A stretch of 11,042 nucleotides of DNA from contig CADBRE010000069.1 in the NCBI GenBank assembly GCA_902797005.1, positions 1 to 11,042 on the forward strand, in the 5' to 3' direction. This DNA comes from an uncultured Erysipelotrichaceae bacterium. GTDB taxonomy: Bacteria; Bacillota_I; Bacilli_A; RF39; UBA660. Positions within the stretch are counted from its first letter, which is position 1. Each line of letters begins with the position of its first letter. Position numbers and translations under genes: made by a program. Under the pieces are notes generated by a model. That model ran no database searches and was not told the DNA's origin. It saw only the letters and a list, made by a program, of their open reading frames with translations. Of the stretch, positions 1 to 6,719 are shown piece after piece.

Positions 1-1
1 A

Positions 2-1006
2 GCTAGAAAAGAAATTAGTGAAGCAGTAGATGAAAATGCTATGAACAACATTAAAAGTAAGTTCATGGGTAAAGATAGTGAATTTACAGGCATTATGAAA
101 AGCTTTAAAGATTTGGCAGATGATGCTAAAAAAGAACTAGGAGCTTTAACTAATGAGTTTAGAACATCATTTATAAATAGTTATGAAGAGAAGTATAACG
201 AGATTAAAACTGCTTTACTTAATAAGAAGTTGGAAACAGAAAGAATTGATGTTACTCTTCCAGGTAAGAGAGTAGGAGTTGGTTCACTTCATCCTTTAAC
301 TAAAGTTAGAATGGACCTTGAAGACTTATTTGTATCTATGGGATATGATGTAGTGGAAGGACCACAAATAGAAACTGATGACAACTGTTTTACTAAGCTA
401 AATATTCCTAAAGACCATCCAGCAAGAGATGCTCAAGATTCATTTTATATAACTGATGATATGTTACTTCGTACTCAAACAAGTGCTGTACAAGTTAGAA
501 CAATGCTTGCAAATACTGAAAAAACACCAATCAAAATGGTGTGCCCTGGTAAAGTATATAGAAGAGATAATGATGACGCTACTCACTCACATCAATTCAT
601 GCAATTTGAAGGTTTAGTGGTAGATAAAAACATATCTTTATCTGATTTAAAAGGAACGCTACTAGAAATGGCTAAAAGTTTGCTAGGAAGTACTGATGTA
701 AGATTTAGACCTAGCTTCTTTGGATTTACTGAACCAAGTTATGAAGTTGATGTTAAATGCTTTAAATGTGGTGGTAAAGGATGTGCTCTTTGTAAGAATA
801 TAGGATGGATTGAAGTATTGGGTTCTGGTATGGTTCATCCAAATGTACTAAAAGCTTGTGGTTATGACCCAGAAGTTTACACTGGATTTGCTTTCGGTGT
901 TGGAATAGAAAGAATAGCAATGTTTAAATATGGTATTACTGATTTAAGAAATGTATATACAAATGATATAAGATATTTAAATAACTTTGCTAGAAAGGAG
1001 GACTAA
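2..1006 (+). CDS. pheS: Phenylalanine--tRNA ligase alpha subunit, 5'-truncated by window edge
   Basis: Catalytic subunit of the cytoplasmic (alpha-beta)2 enzyme that charges tRNA-Phe with phenylalanine using ATP. The frame is open from base 2, and its codons (ARKEISEAVDENAM) continue the N-terminal coiled-coil, so the gene starts upstream; the ATG at 41 is internal. About 334 residues are visible, close to the full family length. The class II core is clear: GSLHPLTKVR, motif 2 (VYRRDNDDATHSHQF, about 553-600), the cysteine-rich segment CFKCGGKGCALCKNIGW (about 758-810) typical of Bacillus-like PheS, GSGMVHPNVL, and motif 3 (GFAFGVGIERIAMFKYG, about 883-933). The stop at 1004-1006 lies one base before the pheT ATG, whose ribosome binding site is inside the pheS end, so the two are probably co-translated. 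No frameshift or missing catalytic segment is seen. Confidence 0.97.
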   Translation, partial: ARKEISEAVDENAMNNIKSKFMGKDSEFTGIMKSFKDLADDAKKELGALTNEFRTSFINSYEEKYNEIKTALLNKKLETERIDVTLPGKRVGVGSLHPLTKVRMDLEDLFVSMGYDVVEGPQIETDDNCFTKLNIPKDHPARDAQDSFYITDDMLLRTQTSAVQVRTMLANTEKTPIKMVCPGKVYRRDNDDATHSHQFMQFEGLVVDKNISLSDLKGTLLEMAKSLLGSTDVRFRPSFFGFTEPSYEVDVKCFKCGGKGCALCKNIGWIEVLGSGMVHPNVLKACGYDPEVYTGFAFGVGIERIAMFKYGITDLRNVYTNDIRYLNNFARKED

Positions 1007-1007
1007 A

Positions 1008-3356
1008 ATGATATTATCTAAAAAGTTTGTAAATGATTACATAAAAGTAGATGAAGATATAAAGACTATTGCTGAAGACATGACTAGAGTAGGAAACGAG
1101 TATGACACTGCTAAAAAGTTAGTAGAAGCTACTAAATTAGTTGTTGGTGAGGTAGTAGAATGCGAAAACATGGAAGGATCAGATCATTTACACGTTTGTA
1201 AAATAAATGTTGGAAGTGAAGTGTTAGATATCGTTTGTGGTGCTCCTAACATGAGAAAAGGTATTAAAGTAATTGTTGCATTAGATGGTGCAGTTTTACC
1301 CGGTGGCACTATTAAAAAGGGTGAAATAAGAGGCCATATATCTAACGGAATGTGCTGCTCACTAGAAGAGCTAGGAATAGATAAAAAGTTCTTAAAAGAA
1401 GAAGATATTAAAGGAATACATGAACTTCCAGTGGATGCACCTATTGGAGAAGATGCTTTAAAATACATGGAACTAGATGACGAAATAGTGGATTTTGAGC
1501 TAACTTCTAACAGGGGAGACTTACAAAGCATGATAGGTATGGCATATGAACTAGGTGCTGTATATAATAGAGAAGTTATAGAACCAAAACCAGAATATAA
1601 TGCTAAAGCAAGTAACTTTGAAAAAGAAATGACACTTAAAGTAGACACAGATAATGTAAGTTTATTCCTTTTAGGAAGAGTAAACAATATTGAAATAAAA
1701 GAAAGCCCAGCATTCATCAAAAACAGATTAATGGCATGCGGTATTAGACCAATAAACAATGTAGTTGATATATCTAACTATGTAATGCTAGAAACTGGGC
1801 AACCTCTTCACTTTTATGATGCTGATTTAGTAGGAAATATGCTTGGTGCTAGAATGGCAAAAGAAGGAGAAACACTAACTACACTTGATAATCAGGAAAG
1901 AACTCTTACTGATAAAGACTTAGTTATCTATAACGAAAACGGGCCAATTGGACTTGCTGGTGTAATGGGTGGACTAACAACTGAAATAAATGAAAGCACT
2001 AAAAATGTTCTTATTGAAAGTGCTATATTTGATGCTGGAACTATTAGAAAAACAGCTAAAAGAATACTAAGAAGTGAAGCTTCTAGTAGATTTGAAAAAG
2101 GACTTGACTATAAAAGAACATATTTAGCTATGGAAAGAAGTAAAGAACTTCTAGAAAAATATGCTTCAGGTGAAGTACTTGAGGGATTAATAAAGTACGA
2201 TAAAGTAAACAAAGAAGATAAAGTAATAGAAATATCTTTAGATAAAATCAATAGTGTACTAGGAATGAATCTTAAAGAGGAAGATGTACTTGATGTACTA
2301 TCTAGACTAAAGTTCGAAACTGAAGTAAAAGATAATGTATTTTATGTTACAGCCCCTTCTAGACGCCTAGACATATCAATTAAAGAAGATATAATTGAAG
2401 AAGTAGGAAGAATATATGGAGTAGATAATATCACTCCTACACTTCCAAAAACAACTAAAACTAAAGGATTCGTTGATACTTACTATAGAGATATTAAACT
2501 AAGACTAGCTGCTAGTGGACTTAATGAAGTAATAAGCTACTCATTAGTAAATGAAAAAAACATTAATACATTCAGTGAAAACACTTATGAAACAGTAAAA
2601 GTACTAGAACCTATGACAAGTGATAGAACACACTTAAGAACAAGCTTAATTCCATCACTACTTGATGTATATACTTATAACAAATCAAGAGGAAATAAAA
2701 ACGTAAATATCTTTGAAATAAGTGAAGTATTTAGAAAAGAAGAAGATTATACTGAAGAAAAGCATTTAAGTATACTAATGGCTGGTGAATACATTTCAGG
2801 AATTAACACTAAAGTAAATGCAGACTTTTATTACTTAAAAGGTATAGTAGAAAACTTACTTGACTATTTGGGCTACAAGAGAAGATATGACTTTGAAGTA
2901 GAATCAAGTATTAAAGAACTTCATCCATATAAAGCTGCAAGTATAATAATTAATGGAGTTAAAGTTGGTTTCTTAGGAGAAGTTAATCCTAGTATAATTA
3001 GTGATGCTGTATATGTATGTGATATAAACTTAGACAAATTAAGAAGCATCAATTCTGGAAAAATAAAAGCTAAAGATGTTCCTAAATATCCAAGTATAAA
3101 GAAAGATGTATCATTTATAGTAACTAATGAAACATCTGCTAAAGAAATCATAAAAGAAATTAAAAAAGGCAATAGAAACTTAGTGGATGTACAAGCATAT
3201 GACGAGTTTAAAATGCCTATAGATAAGAGCATAACATTCACTTTAACTTATTTAGATGAAAATAAGACTTTAACTGATGAAGAAGTTATGATAGAATTTA
3301 ATAAGGCAATAGATAATGTCATGAAAAAGTTTAATGCTAGAGTTAAAAATATGTAG
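1008..3356 (+). CDS. pheT: Phenylalanine--tRNA ligase beta subunit
   Basis: Beta subunit (782 residues) of phenylalanyl-tRNA synthetase; it binds tRNA and hydrolyses mischarged Tyr-tRNA-Phe. The ATG at 1008 is chosen because AAGGAGG (995-1001) lies six bases ahead; the earlier in-frame TTG at 987 has no such site. Domains in order: an EMAP/OB-type tRNA-binding domain at about residues 38-150 (VVGEVVECENMEGSDHLHVC, CGAPNMRKG, GMCCSLEELG); the B3/B4 editing domain (RPINNVVDISNYVMLETGQP, LHFYDAD); B5 and the catalytic-like core (SSRFEKGLDYKR, EDIIEEVGRIYG); and a C-terminal ferredoxin-fold anticodon-binding domain (KYPSIKKDVSFIV through FNARVKNM). Length matches the bacterial family. It is the second visible gene of the pheS-pheT operon, and its stop overlaps the ribosome binding site of the next gene. 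Confidence 0.97.
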   Translation: MILSKKFVNDYIKVDEDIKTIAEDMTRVGNEYDTAKKLVEATKLVVGEVVECENMEGSDHLHVCKINVGSEVLDIVCGAPNMRKGIKVIVALDGAVLPGGTIKKGEIRGHISNGMCCSLEELGIDKKFLKEEDIKGIHELPVDAPIGEDALKYMELDDEIVDFELTSNRGDLQSMIGMAYELGAVYNREVIEPKPEYNAKASNFEKEMTLKVDTDNVSLFLLGRVNNIEIKESPAFIKNRLMACGIRPINNVVDISNYVMLETGQPLHFYDADLVGNMLGARMAKEGETLTTLDNQERTLTDKDLVIYNENGPIGLAGVMGGLTTEINESTKNVLIESAIFDAGTIRKTAKRILRSEASSRFEKGLDYKRTYLAMERSKELLEKYASGEVLEGLIKYDKVNKEDKVIEISLDKINSVLGMNLKEEDVLDVLSRLKFETEVKDNVFYVTAPSRRLDISIKEDIIEEVGRIYGVDNITPTLPKTTKTKGFVDTYYRDIKLRLAASGLNEVISYSLVNEKNINTFSENTYETVKVLEPMTSDRTHLRTSLIPSLLDVYTYNKSRGNKNVNIFEISEVFRKEEDYTEEKHLSILMAGEYISGINTKVNADFYYLKGIVENLLDYLGYKRRYDFEVESSIKELHPYKAASIIINGVKVGFLGEVNPSIISDAVYVCDINLDKLRSINSGKIKAKDVPKYPSIKKDVSFIVTNETSAKEIIKEIKKGNRNLVDVQAYDEFKMPIDKSITFTLTYLDENKTLTDEEVMIEFNKAIDNVMKKFNARVKNM

Positions 3357-3369
3357 GGAGGTTAAAACA

Positions 3370-3870
3370 ATGGCAAAAAAAGTAAATGAAGAAGAAGTAA
3401 AAACTTCAAATCAAATAAAGGAGCTTGTAATAATAGCGCTAGTAGTAGCAGGTATATTCCTTCTAATCTGGCTTATGACAGTAGGCGCAAATAAAATGGG
3501 ATGGTTTGATGAGCGTTACACTAAGCCAGCAGTACCGGAAGCAGTAATAAGTTACGAAAACATAGAAGTTGGAACAATACTTGATAGAAGCGAAGACGAG
3601 TACTATGTAGTACTAGCAGATCTATCAAAAAATGCTATGAACATAGAAACGCTTATAAGTGCATATAAATCCAAAGAAAATGCAATTAAATTATATACTG
3701 TAGACTTATCTGAAGGGCTAAATAGAAGTGTGGTAGGCGAAGAAGCAAACACTATTGTTACTAAAGTAAGTGACTTAAAGGTTAATGATACTACATTACT
3801 TCATATAAAGAATGGTAAGATAGAAGCTTCATACATTGGTGAAGAAAATATTGAAACTATTTTAAAATAA
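3370..3870 (+). CDS. Small membrane-anchored protein with thioredoxin-like outline, no CxxC
   Basis: 166 residues, not recognised as a named family. The ATG at 3370 is chosen because AGGGAGG (3355-3361), overlapping the pheT stop, sits eight bases upstream. Visible layout: a short charged cytoplasmic start, one transmembrane helix at about residues 18-40 (ELVIIALVVAGIFLLIWLM), then an outer domain of about 120 residues. That domain has the alternating strand and helix pattern of a thioredoxin fold (EYYVVLADLS, helix, AIKLYTVDLSEGLN, TLLHIKNGKIEASYIGEENI). The TLLHIKNGKI...YIG segment resembles the end of thioredoxin-like domains. There are no cysteines, so a redox role is unlikely; a scaffold or substrate-binding role is a guess. 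Its position directly after pheT suggests co-transcription with pheST. A new promoter begins just after its stop. Confidence 0.85.
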   Translation: MAKKVNEEEVKTSNQIKELVIIALVVAGIFLLIWLMTVGANKMGWFDERYTKPAVPEAVISYENIEVGTILDRSEDEYYVVLADLSKNAMNIETLISAYKSKENAIKLYTVDLSEGLNRSVVGEEANTIVTKVSDLKVNDTTLLHIKNGKIEASYIGEENIETILK

Positions 3871-3875
3871 ATATC

Positions 3876-3904
3876 TAGAAATAATATAATTAGTGTGTTA
3901 TAAT
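3876..3904 (+). promoter_or_regulatory. Sigma-A type promoter of the T-box transcript
   Basis: The -10 hexamer TATAAT at 3899-3904 is perfect and is preceded by TG at 3896-3897 (extended -10). With 17 bp spacing the -35 is TAGAAA (3876-3881), four of six consensus bases. Transcription would start near 3911, just before the T-box stems, which gives the leader an independent promoter rather than only read-through from pheST. Confidence 0.65.
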
Positions 3905-3910
3905 GCTTAT

Positions 3911-4043
3911 AGTTAATCGTTATTACAAAGATTTACAACCTTTGGAGATTAATACGGTTAAGCCCGTTAAAGCTATTAAAGTATAAAATTAAGGTGGTAC
4001 CGCTTCCTAAAGAAGCCCTTGTGAGTATCATCTTTTTATTTTT
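3911..4043 (+). promoter_or_regulatory. T-box leader (probable tyrosine), transcription-attenuation type
   Basis: The T-box consensus AAGGTGGTACCGC is at 3991-4003. The antiterminator is explicit: AAGG (3991-3994) with CCTT (4017-4020), GCTTC (4002-4006) with GAAGC (4012-4016), leaving a TGGTACC bulge. UGGU (3995-3998) would pair with a tRNA 3' end ACCA, meaning discriminator base A, as tRNA-Tyr has. The competing terminator pairs AAGGTGGTAC (3991-4000) with GTATCATCTT (4025-4034), followed by a T-rich tract to 4043. The upstream part is short, about 80 nt. A possible stem I has lower helix TTAATC (3913-3918)/GGTTAA (3956-3961), upper helix CAAAG (3926-3930)/CTTTG (3940-3944), and UAC (Tyr) at 3953-3955 against the lower helix. 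Tyrosine specificity is inferred from that codon, the discriminator base and nearby tyrS; the exact stem I fold is uncertain. Confidence 0.9.
3991..4043 (+). terminator. Conditional terminator of the T-box
   Basis: AAGGTGGTAC (3991-4000) pairs with GTATCATCTT (4025-4034) in ten pairs including two G-U, enclosing the GCTTC/GAAGC hairpin. It is followed by TTTATTTTT. It shares bases with the antiterminator, so the two structures exclude each other: charged tRNA favours termination before the DUF3800 gene, uncharged tRNA favours read-through. Confidence 0.8.
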
Positions 4044-4054
4044 AAGGAGGTTAA

Positions 4055-4765
4055 ATGGATGTAGATGTATATTGCGATGAATGTAGACAAGATCTATTAG
4101 TTAATAAAAATGTAATAAACGAAAATAACAAATATACCGTTTTAGGCGGAATATGGATTCCTAAAAAGTATAGAAATGAGTTTAAGAATAAAGTTAAAAA
4201 ATTATGCAGTAAGCATTTGGTATTCGGAGAAATAAAATGGAAGCGAGTATCAAACTCAAAGTTAGCTTTTTATAAGGAATTAATTGATTTATTCTTTAAT
4301 TATAAGAATATTAATTTTAGGGCTATTGTTATAGATGCATCTGTATTTAATATCGGCGAATACCATAATGGTTCTTCAGAATTAGGATTTTATAAGTGTT
4401 ATTATCAATTATTAAGAAACTGGATTAATAAGAATAATAAATACAATATATTTTTGGATTATCGCAAAGATAAATCAAAAACTAGAGCATATGATTTAAA
4501 AAAATGTATTAATTCTTCTTTAAAAAATAGCTCAGTTGAAAATATACAGTTTATTAATTCTAAAGAGTCATTATTGCTTCAATTAGAAGATGTAATTATG
4601 GGATGTATATCATATAAATACAATTTTGGTTATACTGGATTATCTATAGCTAAAAAGGAACTTTTAAATACTTTTGAAAAGCATTGTATTATAAATGAAA
4701 CATCTAGTATTAATAAAAAAGTTAATATATTTAAAATACGATTAAGAGGTGGGAATGATGAGTAG
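4055..4765 (+). CDS. DUF3800-family protein (RNase H-like fold)
   Basis: 236 residues resembling the DUF3800 family, found widely in accessory and defence-related regions; the molecular activity of the family is not settled. The start at 4055 has AAGGAGG (4044-4050) four bases upstream. Acidic residues expected for an RNase H-like core are at the usual places: DE at 8-9 in VYCDEC (commonly DES in relatives), E59 in FGEIKW, D135 in IFLDYRKDK, and D179 in SKESLLLQLEDVIMG, which matches the family's SKE-LLQLADLL segment. No signal peptide or membrane segment is seen, so it is probably cytoplasmic. It is the first gene behind the T-box and overlaps the next gene by eight bases, so the pair is translationally coupled. 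Nuclease or nucleic-acid-processing activity is inference from the fold. Confidence 0.8.
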   Translation: MDVDVYCDECRQDLLVNKNVINENNKYTVLGGIWIPKKYRNEFKNKVKKLCSKHLVFGEIKWKRVSNSKLAFYKELIDLFFNYKNINFRAIVIDASVFNIGEYHNGSSELGFYKCYYQLLRNWINKNNKYNIFLDYRKDKSKTRAYDLKKCINSSLKNSSVENIQFINSKESLLLQLEDVIMGCISYKYNFGYTGLSIAKKELLNTFEKHCIINETSSINKKVNIFKIRLRGGNDE

Positions 4766-5192
4766 AGTACCACCGTTAAAGCATTTTAAAAGTGAAAGTG
4801 AATGTAGAAAATATTATGATGATGTTTACTGTAGTAAGCCAATTATGACCTTTGACAATATATATGTTTACTTTTATAAAGATAAGTTTGATGATGCTTT
4901 CTTTGAAAGCAATAATCATAAAGCTAGAGATAAGTCTGTCTTTTCTATAAAGCGAGCTGAAAGAATAGATTGGATTAAGTATGTGTTAGAAAGCCCTAAT
5001 GTAAAAATATATAAGGGATGGGATAGAAATAAAAAAAGACCTAGAAAGGATAGAAGAGTTGCTTTATTAACACCACAAAACTATGTGGTAATAATTACTA
5101 TACTATCAAAATCTAAGGCAAAGTTTATTACTGCATATCCTTTAGAAGGTACAAGAAGTTTATTAAAAATAATTACTTCTGAAAAATGGTAA
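4758..5192 (+). CDS. Small basic protein, possible BECR-fold (barnase/EndoU/colicin/RelE-like) RNase
   Basis: 144 residues from the ATG at 4758; GAGGTGGG (4744-4751) is six bases upstream. The ATG at 4755 and GTG at 4749 are alternatives, adding one or three residues. The protein is rich in Lys and Arg. Its layout recalls the PBECR type of phage-associated BECR-fold nucleases: a helix with NNHKARDK (H54), then SIKRAERIDWIKYVLESP, then strands KIYKGWD, RRVALLTPQNYVVIITIL and KAKFITAYPLEG (T125, Y127). In that fold a helix histidine and late basic or hydroxyl residues form the active site; here this is pattern recognition only, without alignment. It overlaps the DUF3800 gene, which suggests joint function, for example effector and partner. 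If a toxin, its neutraliser would be the DUF3800 protein or something outside the cassette. An uncharacterised phage-derived protein is the main alternative. Confidence 0.6.
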   Translation: MSRVPPLKHFKSESECRKYYDDVYCSKPIMTFDNIYVYFYKDKFDDAFFESNNHKARDKSVFSIKRAERIDWIKYVLESPNVKIYKGWDRNKKRPRKDRRVALLTPQNYVVIITILSKSKAKFITAYPLEGTRSLLKIITSEKW

Positions 5193-5227
5193 AAAAAAGA
5201 CCACTGATTTAACTGGTTCAGTGGACG
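5190..5227. terminator. Hairpin with A8 lead-in: good terminator for the minus strand
   Basis: CCACTGA (5201-5207) pairs with TCAGTGG (5218-5224) around a 10-nt loop. On the + strand eight A bases (5191-5198) precede the stem but no T-run follows, so + strand termination is doubtful. On the minus strand the same hairpin is followed by eight T, a good intrinsic terminator. No minus-strand gene is visible to use it; it may end antisense transcription or cap the cassette mRNA. Confidence 0.45.
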
Positions 5228-5230
5228 AAA

Positions 5231-5307
5231 CCTTTACAGATCCCTTACATATAAGTAAAGGATTACATATAAATGATAACATTTTTGATAATAAATGTCA
5301 ATCATTT
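5231..5307. repeat. Cluster of direct and inverted repeats upstream of tyrS
   Basis: TTACATATAA occurs twice, at 5245-5254 and 5263-5272, 18 bp apart. CCTTTAC (5231-5237) and GTAAAGG (5255-5261) are perfect inverted copies. AAATGAT (5271-5277) plus ACATTT (5279-5284) pair with AAATGT (5293-5298) plus ATCATTT (5301-5307), a 13-pair dyad whose loop and right arm cover the -35 and spacer of the tyrS promoter. Such an arrangement could bind a regulator or mark a recombination scar; the sequence alone does not decide. Confidence 0.5.
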
Positions 5308-5314
5308 ATATAAT
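5285..5314 (+). promoter_or_regulatory. Sigma-A type promoter of tyrS
   Basis: TTGATA (5285-5290, five of six consensus bases) and TATAAT (5309-5314, perfect) are separated by 18 bp. The start site would be near 5321, leaving about 38 nt of leader with no T-box motif before the tyrS ATG. tyrS can therefore be expressed without passing the tyrosine attenuator upstream. Confidence 0.65.
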
Positions 5315-5358
5315 TATTATATTCAATTAATAAGAAAATATTTAAGGAGGAAAAGAAA

Positions 5359-6555
5359 ATGGAAAAATTAAATTGTTATGATGATTTAGTTTACAGAGGT
5401 CTTATTAAAGACATGACTAACAATGAAGACTTCAAAGAAAAATTAAATGAAGGAGGTATGACTTTTTACTGGGGAACTGATCCGACTGCTGATTCACTAC
5501 ATATCGGACATTACTCATCTTTATTAACTGCTAAAAGATTAATGAAATATGGACATAAACCTATTCTTTTAGTAGGCGGAGCTACTGGATTAATTGGAGA
5601 TCCTAGACCAACAAGTGAAAGAGAGATTATTTCTAAAGAAACAGTAATGCACAATCTAGAAGGAATAAAGAAACAAGTGTTAGATATATTTGATGGACAA
5701 GTAGAAGTAGTAAATAACTATGATTGGACTAAAGATGTAACTATACTAGATTTCTTAAGAGATATAGGTAAATATATAAATGTTAACTATATGTTAGGTA
5801 AAGATATTATTAGAAGAAGATTGGACACTGGAATTACATTTGCAGAGTTTACTTATACTCTTTTACAAGGTTATGACTTCTTACATTTATATGAAACTAA
5901 AGGGTGCACTATGCAAGTTGAAGGATCAGACCAGTGGGGAAATATTACTACAGGTATTGAACTAATAAATAAAAAGCTAGGTAAGAATGCTTATGGATTT
6001 ACAATGCCTTTAATATTAGACGCTAATGGAAATAAGTTTGGTAAAAGTGAAGGTAACGCTTTATGGCTTAATAAAGAATATACTTCTCCATACAAACTAT
6101 ATCAATATCTAATTAACTCAGCTGATTCTAAAGTAGAAGAATACTTAAAAGTATTTACATTCTTATCTAAAGAAGAAATTGAAGATATAATGAGAAGACA
6201 TAATGAAAAACCAGAAGAGAGACTTGCACAAAAGACTTTAGCATTTGAATTTATTAAAGAATTACATGGCGAAGAAGAAGCTGTTAAAGCAAGACAAACA
6301 TCAATAGATGTATTTAGTGGTAAAGCTTCTGATGACATGCCAACTGTAGAAGTAGAAAGCAAAGAATACAACATTCTAGATTTATTAGTGGCAACAGGAC
6401 TTGCACCTTCAAAAAGTGAAGCAAGAAGAAATGTAGAGCAAGGTGGAGTAAAAGTTAACAACGAACAAGTGCTAGATACTACTAAAGTTATAACAATTGA
6501 TAATACTATTTTACAAAGAGGTAAGAAAAATATCATAAAAGTTATTGCAAAATAA
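5359..6555 (+). CDS. tyrS: Tyrosine--tRNA ligase
   Basis: Cytoplasmic class I synthetase that joins tyrosine to tRNA-Tyr through tyrosyl-adenylate. At 398 residues it is near the usual bacterial length. AAGGAGG (5344-5350) is eight bases before the ATG. Visible elements: YWGTDPTADSLHIGHY with the HIGH motif at residues 48-51, GGATGLIGDP, the tyrosine-binding segment FTYTLLQGYDF, EGSDQWGNI, the KMSKS-type loop KFGKS at 226-230, and a C-terminal S4 RNA-binding domain at about 336-396 (LLVATGLAPSKSEARRNVEQ). No defects are seen. Firmicutes tyrS genes often lie directly behind a T-box; here the likely T-box is about 1.3 kb upstream, separated by two unrelated genes, and a new promoter serves tyrS. 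Confidence 0.97.
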   Translation: MEKLNCYDDLVYRGLIKDMTNNEDFKEKLNEGGMTFYWGTDPTADSLHIGHYSSLLTAKRLMKYGHKPILLVGGATGLIGDPRPTSEREIISKETVMHNLEGIKKQVLDIFDGQVEVVNNYDWTKDVTILDFLRDIGKYINVNYMLGKDIIRRRLDTGITFAEFTYTLLQGYDFLHLYETKGCTMQVEGSDQWGNITTGIELINKKLGKNAYGFTMPLILDANGNKFGKSEGNALWLNKEYTSPYKLYQYLINSADSKVEEYLKVFTFLSKEEIEDIMRRHNEKPEERLAQKTLAFEFIKELHGEEEAVKARQTSIDVFSGKASDDMPTVEVESKEYNILDLLVATGLAPSKSEARRNVEQGGVKVNNEQVLDTTKVITIDNTILQRGKKNIIKVIAK

Positions 6556-6578
6556 ATGATATTTTGATAAGATAATAT

Positions 6579-6587
6579 TGTCATAAT
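6579..6587 (+). promoter_or_regulatory. Possible extended -10 promoter of a small transcript
   Basis: TG at 6579-6580, one spacer base, then CATAAT (6582-6587), five of six matches to the -10 consensus. No convincing -35 is present. It would start a transcript near 6594 that covers the 27-codon ORF and the hairpin at 6674-6719. Confidence 0.3.
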
Positions 6588-6616
6588 AAAGATAGGCAAG
6601 AAAGGAGATGTTATTT

Positions 6617-6700
6617 ATGACGAACAGTATTTATTTTAAGTTAGAAAATAATATCTCTTTTAATATGCATTCCAAAGTACTAGGGGGCAAAATAAATTAA
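6617..6700 (+). CDS. Possible 27-residue peptide of unknown role
   Basis: A short frame ATG(6617)-TAA(6700) with AAAGGAG (6601-6607) nine bases upstream, a better ribosome site than chance would usually give. The peptide reads MTNSIYFKLENN, ISFNMHSKVLGGKIN. It has no clear membrane helix and is not rich in one amino acid, so it does not look like an attenuator leader peptide. Its stop lies in the loop of the hairpin at 6674-6719. It may be a real small peptide, or only the translated part of a structured RNA. Support is limited to the ribosome site and its position between tyrS and the surface gene. Confidence 0.3.
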   Translation: MTNSIYFKLENNISFNMHSKVLGGKIN

Positions 6701-6719
6701 GAAAAACCCTTAGTGCTTT
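6674..6719. ncRNA. Strong 13-pair hairpin, possible end of a small RNA or regulatory structure
   Basis: Bases 6674-6686 pair continuously with 6707-6719 (AAAGTACTAGGGG with CCCTTAGTGCTTT, two G-U pairs) around a 20-nt, A-rich loop. No T-run follows, so it is not a textbook terminator. The right arm overlaps the area where a -35 for the next gene would lie. No known riboswitch consensus was recognised. The dyad is certain; its function is unknown. Confidence 0.45.

Noticed and set aside
987..1007. Longer N-termini for pheT (TTG 987), the thioredoxin-like protein (TTG 3334), the BECR-like protein (GTG 4749) and the phosphoesterase-like protein (TTG 10088)
   Set aside because: Ribosome sites and family starts favour the internal ATGs at 1008, 3370, 4758 and 10106.
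1184..1759. Open minus-strand frame inside pheT, with others at 2921-3241, 6102-6599, 6767-7084, 8297-8656 and 10705-11016
   Set aside because: All lie opposite clear genes, have no ribosome sites or recognisable domains, and arise from AT-rich codon bias on the coding strand.
5193..5358. A second T-box directly before tyrS
   Set aside because: No GGTGGTACCGC-like motif or antiterminator is present; the gap holds repeats and a promoter instead.
6674..6719. Known riboswitch (for example preQ1 or cyclic-di-GMP type)
   Set aside because: Only a long hairpin with an A-rich loop is seen; none of the consensus motifs of those classes was recognised.
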